Assembly: GCA_009602735.1 (NCBI GenBank)
Contig: WELA01007589.1
Location: 511,468 to 564,087, forward strand
Length of the DNA: 52,620 nucleotides
Source: Mesotaenium endlicherianum
Taxonomy: Eukaryota; Streptophyta; Zygnematophyceae; Zygnematales; Mesotaeniaceae
Direction of reading: 5' to 3'
Under the pieces are notes generated by a model. The model worked only from the letters and a program-made list of their open reading frames with translations, did no database searches and was not told the origin of the DNA. Below are positions 33,801 through 45,989 of this stretch, piece by piece. The translations under genes and the position numbers were made by a program. Positions within the stretch are counted from its first letter, which is position 1. Every line of letters starts with the position of its first letter.

Positions 33801-36044
33801 CAAAGTGGTTGGGGACTGACCTTCGCACTTTGGCACATGCGGCCGCACATGCGAGCGAGTGCAGAATGACATCGCGCTCATGAAGGGCCTTGGGACCACG
33901 TCGTACCGCCTGTCAATCGCATGGGGCCGTATCCTGCCAAGTAAGCGCCCGCCCTCCGCCGCCCTGCTGGCAGCCATCCCGTCCTCATGCAGCCCTCCAC
34001 AATCTCCCCTGGCATTGTCGCCGTCACCACGATCGTATCATCTCCATCCGCATGAGCATCATCATCATTGTCAGTCTTTGTCATCGTCATCGTCATCGTC
34101 ACATCATCGTTCTCATCTTTGTCGTCGTCCTCGTCGTCACCGCCCCTTGTCATCTCCCAGCATCTCATCATCATCATCATCATCACGCCCGTCGATACGC
34201 GCACAGCGTGCAGCACAGTACGAAGAATCTTCAAGAGTTGACACCATGGCCATCGTCGTCACTTGCCCTTGTTGAAACGACGCAGCCCTCTGGTCAGAAC
34301 GTACATCTTCCCTTGCGAAAGTCCAGACCCCTCTTGTGAGTCCCTTAGGCAGAGGCAGTCCCATGGGGGATGGAGGTGCTGGACCTTGCTATGAGCTACC
34401 ATGCTCTGATGCCCAGACCCGCCTGGGATCCTCACTCGTCATTTGAATTTAAATTGGGGTACAGGCATCCCAGGGGCTCTGTGGTGGAGTGGGTGATTTG
34501 TCGCTGCTGACACACAGTGCTCAGATGTCAAGAGTCGACAGGTTGCCCTCCTCCCCTCTGCGTGTGGCACGCCCCCTGTGCCGTATGTGCCACCTGGCGC
34601 GACGGCGGGTGCGAATGGCCTCCCTACGTGGAGGCTCCTCCCGCAGTTGCTGTAGTGGCCGCCAGTCTCCAGACTTCAAGTTTTTTTGTGAAGGGAAGGT
34701 TGCCCTCGCAATGGGCATGCGTGTGCGTGCAGACGCGCGCGCGTGCGCACACAGGTCCTCCCATACTCTGTCAGATCTGAAAATCCACTATTTTTCCTCT
34801 CTCTGCCTCCCTGTGGCCATTCCTGGGGGGAGCGAGCAGACGGCACAGGGGAACCCGACGAGGTGGGCATTGCATTCTACAACCGCCTCATTGACGCACT
34901 CGTCAGCGCAGGTACGCACACGACAGCGCTCATGTACATGCACTCAAGCGCTCCTACCTCTGCCGTTTCGTTCTCCTGCTCCTCCTCCTCCTCCTCCCTT
35001 CCTGTTATGCTCTCCGAGCGTGTCTGTTGTCTTCCTTCTCTTTTCCTCTTATCTTATTGTCTATATCTGTTCTTGTCCCCCCACCCTTGCTTTCTCTCTC
35101 TTCTCTTCCCTCCCGTCTCCCTCTCGGTCCCCCAACTCCCGCTTCTGATGACCGCCGAGTCCGACGTGCGACACATGGCACCTACTCAGCTTGCCTCTTC
35201 CAGCTCGCGCATGAATTTTTACCTGCTGACACCTGGCAGCTTGCCAGAGCCAGGATAAAATCCCAGGTTCCCAACAATCGCAACCAACTTAACCCAACTC
35301 AGCACAACTCAACGCTTGCGCGACACCTGGAAGCCCCATGGGCTTCTCCCAGCACAGGCCTCTCCCGGGGGGCGTCGCCGCTGCTTACACTGGAGCCCGG
35401 CGTCGCGTGTGTCGCAGGTATCGAGCCAGCTGTCACGCTGTACCACTGGGACCTGCCGAGCGCACTGTACGAGAAGGACGGTGCGCATGGCTGGCTCCGC
35501 TCCTCTATCGTGTATGCAACCTCACGCAGCTTCCTTTCCGCCCCTGCCCCCGCACCTGCCCACGCCCCTGCTCCCGCCCCTGCTTCTGCCCCTGCCCCCG
35601 CCCCTGCCCACACCCCTGCTTCTGTCCCCCTCCTCTGCTTCTGCCTCTGCCCAAGCCCCTGGGTTTGCCTGTCCTCCCCTTCTTGCACTCCCCTCCCAAG
35701 AGAGCCCTGACACCAGTTGTTTTTTTATTTTTCCAACTTGCAGGATTCAGGTTTTCTGAGATTTCAAAATTTGGGCTGGGGTCTTTGGGGCGACGATGCA
35801 GCCTGCGTATATTCGTGTGTGTGCGTGTGTGTGAAGGCAAGTGAGAGGCACCCGCGGTGATAGTCAGATTTGCGCACCACCATATTGTCTCTTCAGGACA
35901 CGATGCTTCCTGTCCTGCTCCCTCTTATTCCCCCCTTTCATCTGTGTGTCAGGCCAACGCTTGCCCCTTTGGGTGCCACTCGTTTTTGCATCCCTATCCT
36001 TCGTGACTCTATGGCCGACCTTGTCTCTCGGCATATGATCCTCA

Positions 36045-36077
<33 letters not shown>

Positions 36078-39000
36078 GCGCGCGCGCATGTATGTGCACG
36101 TTTGCGTCTGTGTGTGTGAATGTGTGTGTTTGTGTGTGCGTGTGTGTGTGCTTGTGTGCGCGTGCGTGCAAGCGTGCGTGCGTGCGCGTCTTGCATCGAC
36201 AGGGACGACTACGTGGCGTACGCGGAGCTGTGCTTCCGCACGTTTGGCGACCGCGTGAAGACGTGGCTGACATTCAACGAGCCCCACGACTTCTGCTACG
36301 GGGTACGTGCCGCCGTCCCCACCCCCCCCCCCCCTCTCTCCCCTGCTGCATCACGTGCCACCGCCACCAACGCAGGGCTCTTGGATCAACTCTGCATTAC
36401 TGCTATATAAATGAAGGCTTCATAGTGGGAGCCTCCCTCCCTCCCTCCCTACATCCTTCCTCCCTCCCTCCCGCTCTTTCTTCCGCCCTCCTTCCCTCCC
36501 TCCCTCTCCCCCTTTCTCTCGCCCTTCCTCCCTTCCCCTCCCCCTCAACTCCTCTCCCTGTCTCCTCTTCCCCTCTCCCCCTCTCCCTCCAATCTTAACT
36601 CGCACACTCAGACGCGCGCTCACCAAGTTATTGTGGCAACCTCCTGAGCTGAGTTGGGAGTGCAAAAGTGTGTGCATGCGCCTCTCGTGTGGGCCCACTT
36701 GCAGGGTTACGCGGGAGGGTACGCTGCTCCGGGCCGCTGCTCTGACGCGAGCATGTGTCAAGCTGGCGACTCGTCAGTGGAGGCTTACCTGGCGGCTCAC
36801 AACGTGCTGCGTTCCCATGCTGCCGCCGTCACCCTCTATCGCTCCAAGTTCCAGGTAGGGCCCCTGCTTATCTCTCCAGTACACCTGTCGCTACCTGCGT
36901 GCGCCAGGCTGGCCTGTGCCACGTTCATGCGCCAGCTCAGCATGTCCAGGTGTCACACTTCAGGGCTGGCGTTTGGGGGCGGTCCTCGTTGCTGGCTGTG
37001 CATATGTATTCCAGCCTCAGCACAGGTGGCAATGCGGGGCAGTCCGCCAGCTGTCTGGCACGGCTGACTAGTCCTCCTCAGCCGTCTCGCAGTGAACCAG
37101 CGCGCTCCTTCCGCAGCCCCTCAGTGCCACCTAGCACATAGTCTCAGGCCGTACTCCAGAGTGCAACTCCAGCGTCAGCTCCGATCTCCAATACTCTGCT
37201 GCACTCGTACCAGCAGGCAGTTGTCTCTGCGGATACTTAAGGAACAACTCATCAGGGGCATGTGCGTACCAAAGGCTTTGAATCGTTGAACCGGTGAAGC
37301 AAGCACATGTACACTTACGTGATACAGCAAAGGGCGTGCTGCTCTGCGCGCTTGTGATGGACCAAGCCGACTGGATCTAAAGGGGCCTGGTGCGGGTGCT
37401 GGTGCGGGGGCTCAGGCGGTGCAGGGGGGCAAGATCGGGATCACGCTCAACTGCATCTACCACTACCCGGGGACGAACTCCCCGGACGACGCCGCCGCCG
37501 CCAACCGCGTGATGGAGTTCATGCTCGGCTGGTGTGCCCTCGGATGCTTTCATGCATGCATGACGCTCTCGAGTGTGCGCTCGTGTGTGTGCACGTGCAC
37601 GTGCTTGGTTGTGGACGCATCGTTTGTGCATGTGCGTGTGCGCGTGTGTAAGCGCGTGTGAGTGTGCGAGTGTGCACATGTGTGCGCGTGCGTACGTGGG
37701 GTTGTGTGTGCATATGCAGGCGCGTGCGTGCATGCATGAGCGTGTGGGTGTTTGTGAGTTTGTCATGTGTGTGTGTGTGTGTGTGTGTGTGCCTGTGTGA
37801 AATTGCTTGACTTGTGTTCATGCGTGTGCACACGTGCAAATGTGCATGTGACACATGCAGACTGCCCCGCACTCCTCACGCGTGGGGGTTATGCCTTGCG
37901 AGCACGCACGCACACATGTATGTGCGCACGCACACACGCACGCGTGCACGCGCCCGCACACGCACTCATCGGGCCGATGGCTGGCTTCCTGGCAGGTTCT
38001 TCGACCCCATCTACTTTGGCGACTACCCAGAGTCCATGCGCCGCCAGGTGGGCGAGCGGCTGCCGCGCTTCACCGACGACGAGGCCAAGGCTCTGAAGGG
38101 CTCCTTTGACTTTCTGGGGCTCAACTTCTACACCGCCAAGTACGCCTTTGCCGCGGGCCCGCCAGCTGGCGCCGCCTCGCAGGGCCCCACGGGGGACTCC
38201 TGGGCCAGAGTCTCCAGTGAGCCCCCCCCCCCGGCCTCCTCCTCTTCGCTCTGCCCTGCTCTGCCTCATCACTTTGTTTCTCTCGCTCCCTTCCCCCGCT
38301 CCCCCCTCCCCCTCTTGGTTTTTTCCTTCCTTCCCCCTCCACCGCCATAGACAACAGGTCTACCTGCACCCGCGCACGCACGCAGTGCGCACCTGCACAC
38401 ACATACACCAGCACACACACACGCACACTGTATTGGCACACACGCATGCAGCGGCCTCTTTTTTGTTTAGTACCAGTGTTGTTTACAAAATGTTCACACG
38501 TGCACATGCGCTTACATGCACACAAACACAAACGCATGCACACACACCGAGCAGTTGAGCAACATGTCCACTTGAGAGCCTAGGTGTAGGGGTATTCGTG
38601 CTCTGCCTATATCACATCAAGCACCGGGTGGCGGCACCTGCCAGCTCTTCTTAAGTACTCATCCCTTTTATGGTGTGTTCACACGTGCCTCACGCAGGCT
38701 CTGGCACGTCCTGTGATGTGCACGTTGACGCGTATTCGTGTCACGTCAACGCTGCACCTAGCCCATTGCCTGACAAGTGTCATGTGGTGTGCACCTGTGG
38801 CCCAGCGCTTGTCGTTTTCCGTGCACCTGCTGCCCGACATGTGGTCCCCTGTGCGCCTCCTAACGCCTGACACTTGCTGGTCTGCATGGACCCCCATGCG
38901 CACGTGGCCTGAGGTACATTGTGTTTCTCTGTGCGCCTGTGGCGGGGGGGGGATGGGGGCGCGTTTGGGTGTGCGTGCGCGTGCTGGCAGCTGTGGCGGG

Positions 39001-42000
39001 CGATGGCACTGTCGTTGGAGAGCCCGTAAGAGCTCCACCCTGCTGCCTCACTCAGACGTTGTTCGTAAAGGGGGTCACCTCTTGGTTCCCCTGCGTTTCA
39101 TATTTTGAACATCATAGACACACATTATTCGCACGCACGCGCATCTTCTCGTGTGTGTGTCTTTGTGTAGGAGCGTATATATACACTTGCATGTGCATGT
39201 GTCCATGCGTACACTACAGATATATCTCTCCATGGGTGCTTTCTGTCTCAGGATTGAATGGAAATGTCAACGGACCGCGCGGTGTGATCCGTACGATCAG
39301 CTAGGCAGCGCATGTGCTCTTTCTGTATCCTCGTTCTACGTCACGCTTTTCCACCTACTGTATGACGGACTGTGAGAATCACCGCGGGGGAGCATCGCAC
39401 GGGCGGGTGTTTTGTCAGGAGGTAGCCCACAGGTCGTGGACGAGTGGCATGCCACTGTCCGAAGTGATCACGATGGTTTTTCCTTTTGCTAGTGCCTTAT
39501 GAACGCCTGTCACGCAGCCACAATTTGTGGGCCATGTCTGGATTTTTGGGCCCCACAGACTGCAAGGTGCCTGACAGACGGACGGACAGGGAGGCAGGCA
39601 GACGCAGGCAGAGCTGAGGCCTGCGCTCACGAGTGCTGGTGCACGTGCATGCATGTACGCATGGGTGCTGCTGTGCTTTGCCGGGTGCTCCGGAGTGCTC
39701 TCATGTGCCTTTCTGTGCCTTGCTGTGCTTTGCTGGGCCCTGCTGTGCTCTGCTGTGCTGACTTACGGGGAGTGCGGTGTGCTGTGCTGGCGTGCGGCGG
39801 CAACGGGGGGTGTGACGAGCTGGCAGACGGTGTCCTCGTGGCTGTTTGTGGCCCCGGCAGCCGTGAAGGAGATGCTGATGTGGCTCACCGCGCGCTACAA
39901 CAGCGTGCCCATCCTCATCACTGAGAATGGTGCCCCCCCCCACCCCCCCTCCGCCCTCTGTCCTCTGTCCTCCTTCCGTACTCCCCAGCCACCAACACCA
40001 CCACCAACAGCGACACTTGCGCTCTTCCTCGTTCCCGCCCCATGTCCAGCTGCAGCTGTTGCGACAGCTGCCGCTAGAGCAGCTTCCGCTGCACCTCCTA
40101 CTCACAGCCCTAGCCACAGCCACAACCAAAGTCTTGAGTGGCTGCTGCAGCCTACTGCACCTACTACTGCAGCCACCCTTACAGCTGCAGCTACAGCCGC
40201 AGCCGCAGCAGCGCCAGCTGTGCAGCTGCTGCAACGGCTACAGTGACAGCCACAGCTGCTACAGGCATAGCCAATGGCGCAGTCAAACGCGCACTTCTTG
40301 AACCTCTCCTTGGGTGCCCCGTTAGATCTGTCCTGCGCCGGGCGAGGGGACTGGCTGGAGGGCCAGCTGGGCGGGGTTGGAGTCTGGGTAGGGGTTTTTC
40401 TACGATTCTCTCCTTAGGGTTTAAGATTTTGGGCCTGGGTCCCGGGAGGTTGGGGCTTTGAGTTGGGGCGTTTGAGTTGGGCCATGCAGCCGCTGGTGGG
40501 ATCGCTCATCGCCCTTGTTCAGCCCACTTCTGCTCCACAATTTCATTCTTTAACATTCTGCCCTTGCCGCTCCCTTGTGCCGGTCTTGGGGTCCGTCGTG
40601 TGTCCATTGCCATATGCAAGGCTCTGGCGCTTTTGCATCTTGCTCGTCCTGGAAAGCAATCCAGGGGGTGATTGAGAAGGAAGGGAGAGGGTTGATGGCG
40701 AGGGGAAGCGGACCAGGGGTCGGTGGCAAGGTGCAAGGAGTAGGCAAGATGAGATGAATCCAACAGCAAGGTGGACTGCGAGTGGTGTGACTTCGAAACT
40801 GGATGTCGGCTGCCGGAGTTGGTGTGAAGACCAATGTACGCTCAAACGCACCAGAGCATGTGCTGGCATAGCCGCTGGCTGGCACGTGCAGCCGTTGGCT
40901 GACTCATCGAGGTGCGGCGGCACGTGACGTGGCAGCCACTGCGGCATGCTCTGTCTGCGTCTCTGCGTGTGTGCGCGTAGGTGTATGTGTGTGTGGCGCG
41001 CCCGCTCCTTTCATCTCGTGTCAGCGTCTGCGCACGTCCCTGTATGTGCGTATGTGCGCATCTGTGCACGTCTCTGCATGCATGTGTGTGTGCGTGCATG
41101 TGCATGCATGTGCATGACTCTCTGCGCGTGTGCGCGCGGACGTGTGTACATGTAACTTCAAGACCTGATGACCCCAAGCCCTGGTCTTTCCCGGGACAGG
41201 TGTCAGCGAGGCTAACGACATGAGCAAGCCCCTGGATGACCTGCTGTGCGACGGGCGGCGCGTGAAGTTCTACCAGGACTACCTGCACTACATGGCAGAG
41301 GCTATCAAGTGCGCGCTCGCTCCCCTCCTTCCCTCGCTCCCTCCCTCCCTCCCTCTCTCTCTCTCTCTCTCACCGTCCCTTGAGCTCTGAGCTCCCTGGC
41401 TGTGCCACGTGCCAACTCTTTGACAATCTCGAGTGGGATGGATTGCTGGCATCTGCAAGCCCCTTGGGCATGGGCGCCTGACGTGCTGGCACTGTATCCT
41501 TGTCCTCCCAAGGTGATGGAAATGGTTGCCAGGTGGCTCACCCATGTGTAATACAAAGTGTGATGTTGTCTGTTGCTGGAGCTGTCCCTGCTGCTGCTAT
41601 TGCTGGCAGGCCTTGCATGCCATCCCCCACAAATGCTGGTGGGCGGGAGTCGTATTTGTGCGATGGTCCACATGTGGAGCTCGATATTTGTTGATGTCTT
41701 CTGTTTTCGTTGCAAGTCTTATGCTCAGCTGGGCATACGTACTCGTTTGTTCGGTGAAACTTTCGATTGCAAACAAACCTAAGACCGAGTGCATGACGTG
41801 CGTGATCTTGCCGCTCGTGCAGGGCGGGAGCAAATTTGCAAGGCTACTATGCTTGGTCCCTCGTTGACAACTTTGAGTGGGCGCAAGGTTACTCTCAGAG
41901 GTTTGGCATAATCTATGTCAATTTCACAGACCCAGCGCGTCCGCGACATCCCAAGGCTTCTGCTGTTTGGTGGGGACATTTTCTAGGTGGAGCTCTCGCA

Positions 42001-42006
42001 AATTGA
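30888..42006 (+). CDS. Secreted GH1 beta-glucosidase, 15 exons
   Basis: Exons: 30888-31037, 31832-31918, 32507-32567, 33247-33305, 33865-33940, 34840-34911, 35418-35511, 36203-36302, 36705-36854, 37425-37531, 37996-38216, 39252-39283, 39827-39929, 41200-41308, 41823-42006. Phases agree throughout and give 534 residues, normal for plant GH1. Residues 1-29 form a signal peptide ([19 protein letters not shown]), so it is secreted or vacuolar. GH1 marks: [53 protein letters not shown] with acid/base Glu226, [18 protein letters not shown] with nucleophile Glu436, and [21 protein letters not shown]. Retaining GH1 enzymes release glucose from aryl, oligosaccharide or wall glycosides; the substrate cannot be read from sequence. 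Exon 2 could start nine bases earlier (31823), also in phase. Exon 12 (32 bases) and its donor were chosen for phase and family fit. Confidence 0.95.
32954..33072. repeat. GTCTGA hexanucleotide minisatellite (GH1 intron 3)
   Basis: Imperfect repeats of (GTCTGA) drift through GAGTCTGACTCTGAG to GGCTGA-type units over about 120 bases. The stretch is purely intronic. Confidence 0.85.
33551..33720. repeat. GT and GA microsatellites (GH1 intron 4)
   Basis: A short (GT)n is followed by (GA)n and then by a long alternating GT/GC tract ending near 33720. Alternating purine-pyrimidine sequence of this kind is prone to Z-DNA. Confidence 0.8.
34031..34195. repeat. ATC/GTC trinucleotide repeat (GH1 intron 5)
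   Basis: Runs such as GTCATCGTCATCGTCATC and ATCATCATCATC make up most of this stretch within the intron between exons 5 and 6. Confidence 0.8.
35535..35665. repeat. CCCCTG-type minisatellite (GH1 intron 7)
   Basis: Imperfect tandem units of CCCCTGCCCCCGCC and CCCTGCTTCTGCC lie shortly after the exon 7 donor. The plus strand is C-rich. Confidence 0.75.
36040..36192. repeat. GT-rich tract before exon 8
   Basis: About 150 bases of (GT)n with GCGC and GCAT interruptions end roughly ten bases before the acceptor of exon 8. Confidence 0.85.
36427..36595. repeat. CT-rich (CCTCCCT)n tract (GH1 intron 8)
   Basis: An almost pure pyrimidine stretch of about 170 bases built from CCCTCC and CCTTCC units. 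Confidence 0.85.
37565..37975. repeat. GT tract then CA tract (GH1 intron 10)
   Basis: The 5' part of the intron (37565-37870) is GT-rich and the 3' part (37899-37970) is CA-rich, so the pre-mRNA could fold back on itself and bring the splice sites together. Confidence 0.8.
38369..38550. repeat. CA-rich tract (GH1 intron 11)
   Basis: Repeated CACACGCA-type sequence on the plus strand, the opposite polarity to the GT tracts of introns 4 and 7. Confidence 0.8.
39660..39770. repeat. TGCTGTGC-type repeats (GH1 intron 12)
   Basis: Imperfect repeats of TGCTGTGCTT/TGCTGTGCTC units precede exon 13. Confidence 0.65.
40035..40265. repeat. CAGCTG/CTACTGCAG-rich stretch (GH1 intron 13)
   Basis: Dense short CAGC, GCAGCTGCAGC and CACAGC motifs, many self-complementary, over about 230 bases of intron. 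Confidence 0.65.
40955..41155. repeat. GT-rich tract before exon 14
   Basis: A degenerate (GT)n tract with GCATG interruptions about 50 bases before the exon 14 acceptor. Confidence 0.8.
41316..41371. repeat. CT microsatellite after exon 14
   Basis: Begins a few bases after the exon 14 donor: CCCTCC units passing into (CT)n. Confidence 0.85.
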
Positions 42007-45000
42007 TCAATATTTGATGCATTGTGAGTTTGTAATTGTTTCAGGCAATTAAGCCAATTGATGTCCTATTCTTTAGTACCCATGCTTATGGGGAAGATGA
42101 TGTAGAGACAGGCTCATAGATTTTGAAGTCAAAACACATCATTATTATGACAATAAGTAATGCATGTCCACCCGTCGCAACAATTTGTCCAATGGCCTCT
42201 CAGTGTAACATCTACCTTGCGATGTCCTTTTAGGTGGGCGTTGGTACGTGTGCTGTTTGTTATACAATCAGATTTAACCTCTAAGAATAATGGTGAAGAG
42301 GATATATTTTTAAAAACTGCAATCATGTTGTTCTTCCACAACGCGTTTGGTTTTCCAAAATGGAATTATATGTGACGTCCATGTTGGCTACTATACTAGG
42401 TTATTGCATCGTGTAAAAGTTATTCTCGAACTATTGTGCATGTTCTCATGTGTGTAATTAAGCCCGGGCTTGACTAAATCCCAAAGATAAAGATTTGCAT
42501 ACAGAAATCGGAGCGTAGTAGAGAAAGTAACCATCTCTATGACGTTTGGGATTAATTATACGGCGTTCCTGTAGGGCATGATTTGTGCATATAAATCGCG
42601 GAAGAGTCGGCACTAAACGACGTACCAACATTGTGTTTTCACGTCGTCGTAATTTTTCTAAGCTCTCTCAAGTTAGAGTCCGAACTTCTTTATCAACTTG
42701 GTTGTTGTTTTCAGATGGATGGGTACCGTCCACCAAGATTCCCACTTATCATAATGCGGCGCATGCGTCAGCATGGGTAGTACCTACCATCCACGGCGCG
42801 TGCGTCCCGGAAATAAGAATGATTAAATATCCGTTCATGACTTTCCGATGAAGACTTCGTGTCCATCTTGAGCTGCCTTGAGCAGATCTTTGTATATACG
42901 GACAGTGGTGCGCGACGACGAAAAATGCAAACTTTCACGAACAATAACGCTACATCTTGAACACTGACGTAAAAAGTGTATGAAGGTTGTGGTTCACTGG
43001 GGTCCATCTGGTCCAGATCTGGTCCATGTAGGCGCATGCCGGACTATCGTGTAACCTTGTACTGGGGATGTAGCACGCATGAACCACCCACTTTTGAAGC
43101 TTGCCACTTGTCTAGCTCTGTTTCGCCAGCATTAGTGAGCATCAGCACCAATTCACAGGGTGGCATTCCCGAGGGAGCACCCACTTCAACCCCCTTGCGT
43201 CTTCGTCCATCTTCATCCATCCATGGCTTATGTACCCTTGCCTTTAACACAACGCTCTTGGTTCCGGCCTGCGTCTGACGTGTGCTTTGTTGAAGTCCAA
43301 TTCCTTGGCATTCTTACAACGCGTGTAATTATTAATGCCGGATATGCTCCTGAACTGATACAAAGTACAAACATCTGCTTCCGTAACTGCTCTATTCGCT
43401 TTACCGCTCCATTCACTGTGAACTTTTGAGGGCTTACCTCCATATTATGCCGAGTGAGTATCTACACTCACGATATTGTTCCTCGTGGCTTCAGCCCAAA
43501 TTTTGTTTCTTTGACCAGCCTCCAGTTGTCTGTCCAAATGACCCCGTCACGTAATTGAGACTCTGAAAGACATCCGGCTGATGGCGCTAATCTCTGTACC
43601 TAGGAATGCAGTATGTCCCTAGCATGCTCCAAGGGCTTGAAGTTGCGGATCTTAACCTCTGATAACGTCTGAGGTCATGGAACCTTCGTATATAGCTGAC
43701 CGATAAGGGAGTGGCTCAGCCTGAAAGGCGCCCCTCCAAGGTTGCACCTCTTTGAAGACGTCTGAGTGCCTGAAGGGCGAAGTAGACACCTTGAAAGGAG
43801 AGCTTAGAGTTGGTGAGCAGTTGAACTTCTTCTGACAAATACTGCCAGGCTGGCCTTTTGCCTGCCGTGGACCAGCCCGTGACCTGCTTGAAGGTGTGTG
43901 CGCACACACTCTCCCTGGAGGACTCTGTGTGCACTGGAAGCACGTGTGAAGGGCTTGTCTCTCGGCAGGAGTCCTTGCGTGGCAATGCATACAGTCCAAC
44001 CAGAGTTGTTGTTGGTGGACGGGCACAAAGCTATGCATTTGCCTGTACGAATGATGTTTTGAATGGTCAAAGGTTCACACTTCATCACGTAGATTCCCTC
44101 TCATGAGCGCGTGCAACCAACATACAATTTGGAAGCCTTTCAGCTTAGACTCTGAGGTGCACTATCCCAATTTGTCGAGGCCAGATTCAGATGTCGATGC
44201 TTGTGCATGGAAATGTTCACAGGGAATGAGGAACATTGCTTGAGGGGGAGAATTTACCAGGCCCCTCTGGTTTACTTCCCTTAGGAGGCATCCCAGCCTA
44301 ATGTTTCAGCCTACCTGTACACAAGACACACAGCTGAATACGACGTACATAAGCAACACGCGCGCGCATGAAGATGCAATGCAGGCGTAGCTTCTATGGG
44401 TGTCCTCTTGCCCGTATCACGTATGGTTTCTTAGTACTGCTTGCAGACACAGCCAGTCCGATAACCAAGTTGTAGGGCGGAGGACAGAGGAAGCTCGATA
44501 CGAGACTTTTTCCCTTCTAACAGCGACAGCTGCATCGATGTCTCTGGCTTTTGCCCCCTTCCCTCTTGTCCCTTCTCTCTGTCTTTGCCTACCTCATCCT
44601 TCCCCCCCCCCCTCCTTCTTCCTCTTTCCGATTCTGTCTCCCTTCCTCTCCCCCTCTCTCTCCCACGCGCACAGACACACGCACACATGTATCTGTGCAT
44701 GATGCCGACTCATTGTGCCTGCAACAACAGCCTAGCTCATGCACCGGGGCTGCCCGCTTTGTTGCCAGGTGGCGGACTGGCTTGCCAGCCGCCTGGCGGG
44801 TCCCTCACTGCCCAGGATTACAGCTGCATGAGATGCATGCACAATGTGACAGAAACTCAGGGCCATTCTCGTGCGCATCTGCGGCAGGTGCCCTGCATGA
44901 AGGATGCGGAGGCAGCGGGGCCCCCACGTATGTGCGAGGTGTGACCAGTCCGTCGCGCCTCCCACGAGGCAGAGGAAAGTGAAGCACATGACGCAAGTGC

Positions 45001-45028
45001 ACGGCGAGCGCTACTGCTGTCAGCTCCC
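42007..45028. other. Intergenic region downstream of GH1 gene
   Basis: About 3 kb: the 3' UTR of the beta-glucosidase gene, then moderately AT-rich sequence. No domain, repeat family or RNA gene was recognised. A pyrimidine-rich stretch lies at about 44545-44665 and could be part of the 5' region of the next gene. Confidence 0.4.
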
Positions 45029-45989
45029 ATGGAAGGGCTCGCAATCCGCGAGGAGGAAAGAACGGCCGGAGAGGTCATGCGCATCGCTGGCACAAGTAAG
45101 CACCAGTGAACTCCTCGCTTCTGTGGGATGAAGGCCTGTCCTTGGGAGCCCTGCAACCTCAGGGGCCGGCGCGTATGTCTTAGGCATTTAGAAATGCCAG
45201 AATATCTGTAGCACAGGACTGACTGTCACTCCTTCGGTGTGCTTGCACGTTGTTTGCGAGCAGCAGGACGACAACCAGAGTGGCGAAGCTGGCACATGCT
45301 CGACTCTTGAGCTGCAGCAGAGCCCACCTGGTCGCATGCACTCACCATCTCCCCCCGCAGTGGACTTTCCGGGAGAGGGTCCACCTGTCCCTGCATGTGA
45401 GACTCAGCCACCTCTGCCAGCTGTCGGAAGCAACAGCAGCGAGGAGGAAGAGGACCCGCAGGCTTCAACAGAGGAAGGTGCTCAGGATCCTGCTGAATAT
45501 TCAGGCCCGTTATCTTCCGGCAAGGAAGCTCCCAATGGCTCCAGTGTCGACGGAGATGCTGTCTCCCTGCGTGATCTGAAGGGGGGCCTCTCGATCGTAC
45601 CGCACGCGGGTCAGAGCCAGAGCCCCGAGGGGCCGATAGCACACGGCCGCTCGCTACGGCTCTTCTGCGCCCTCGATCACCAGTACAGCGACTTCATGGC
45701 GATTGCGCATGAGATGGGGGAGCTCCTGCGGGAGACGGTGGAGTCGGAGTTTGAGGCGCTGGGGAGGGCCGTGAAGCGCGAGTCGGAGAACCTGCACAGC
45801 AGGGCCGACGCGGAGCTGACGGGGGCGAAGCGGGATTTCAAGAGGCTGGAGTCCATGGTGATGCTGTTGTCGCAGAAGATGGAGGCGGTGAAGCGGCACG
45901 TGAAGAGCCTGAGGACGGCGTCGCCCACCGTGCTGAGCCCTACCAGCGAGGCCGAAGTCACTCTCGCTCTCGCCGTACGTGTCGTCTGA
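45029..45989 (+). CDS. Unrecognised charged helical protein (two-exon model)
   Basis: Model: 45029-45095 (MEGLAIREEERTAGEVMRIA...) spliced to 45361-45989, with a clean pyrimidine-rich acceptor (ctccccccgcag) and matching phase. It gives 231 residues. The first half of exon 2 is Pro/Glu/Ser-rich and probably disordered (SNSSEEEEDPQASTEEG). The second half is strongly helical: HQYSDFMAIAHEMGELLRET, FEALGRAVKRESENLHSRAD and KRDFKRLESMVMLLSQKMEA. I recognise no family. The codon usage of the helical part is that of a real GC-rich gene. A good donor (GTACGT at 45975) just before the stop suggests further exons, so this may be only part of a longer gene. The start codon is tentative. Confidence 0.5.

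Noticed and set aside
39653-40301. Open frames rich in Leu, Ala, Gln and Cys
   Set aside because: Only the 39827-39929 part is real (GH1 exon 13). The rest is simple-repeat intron.
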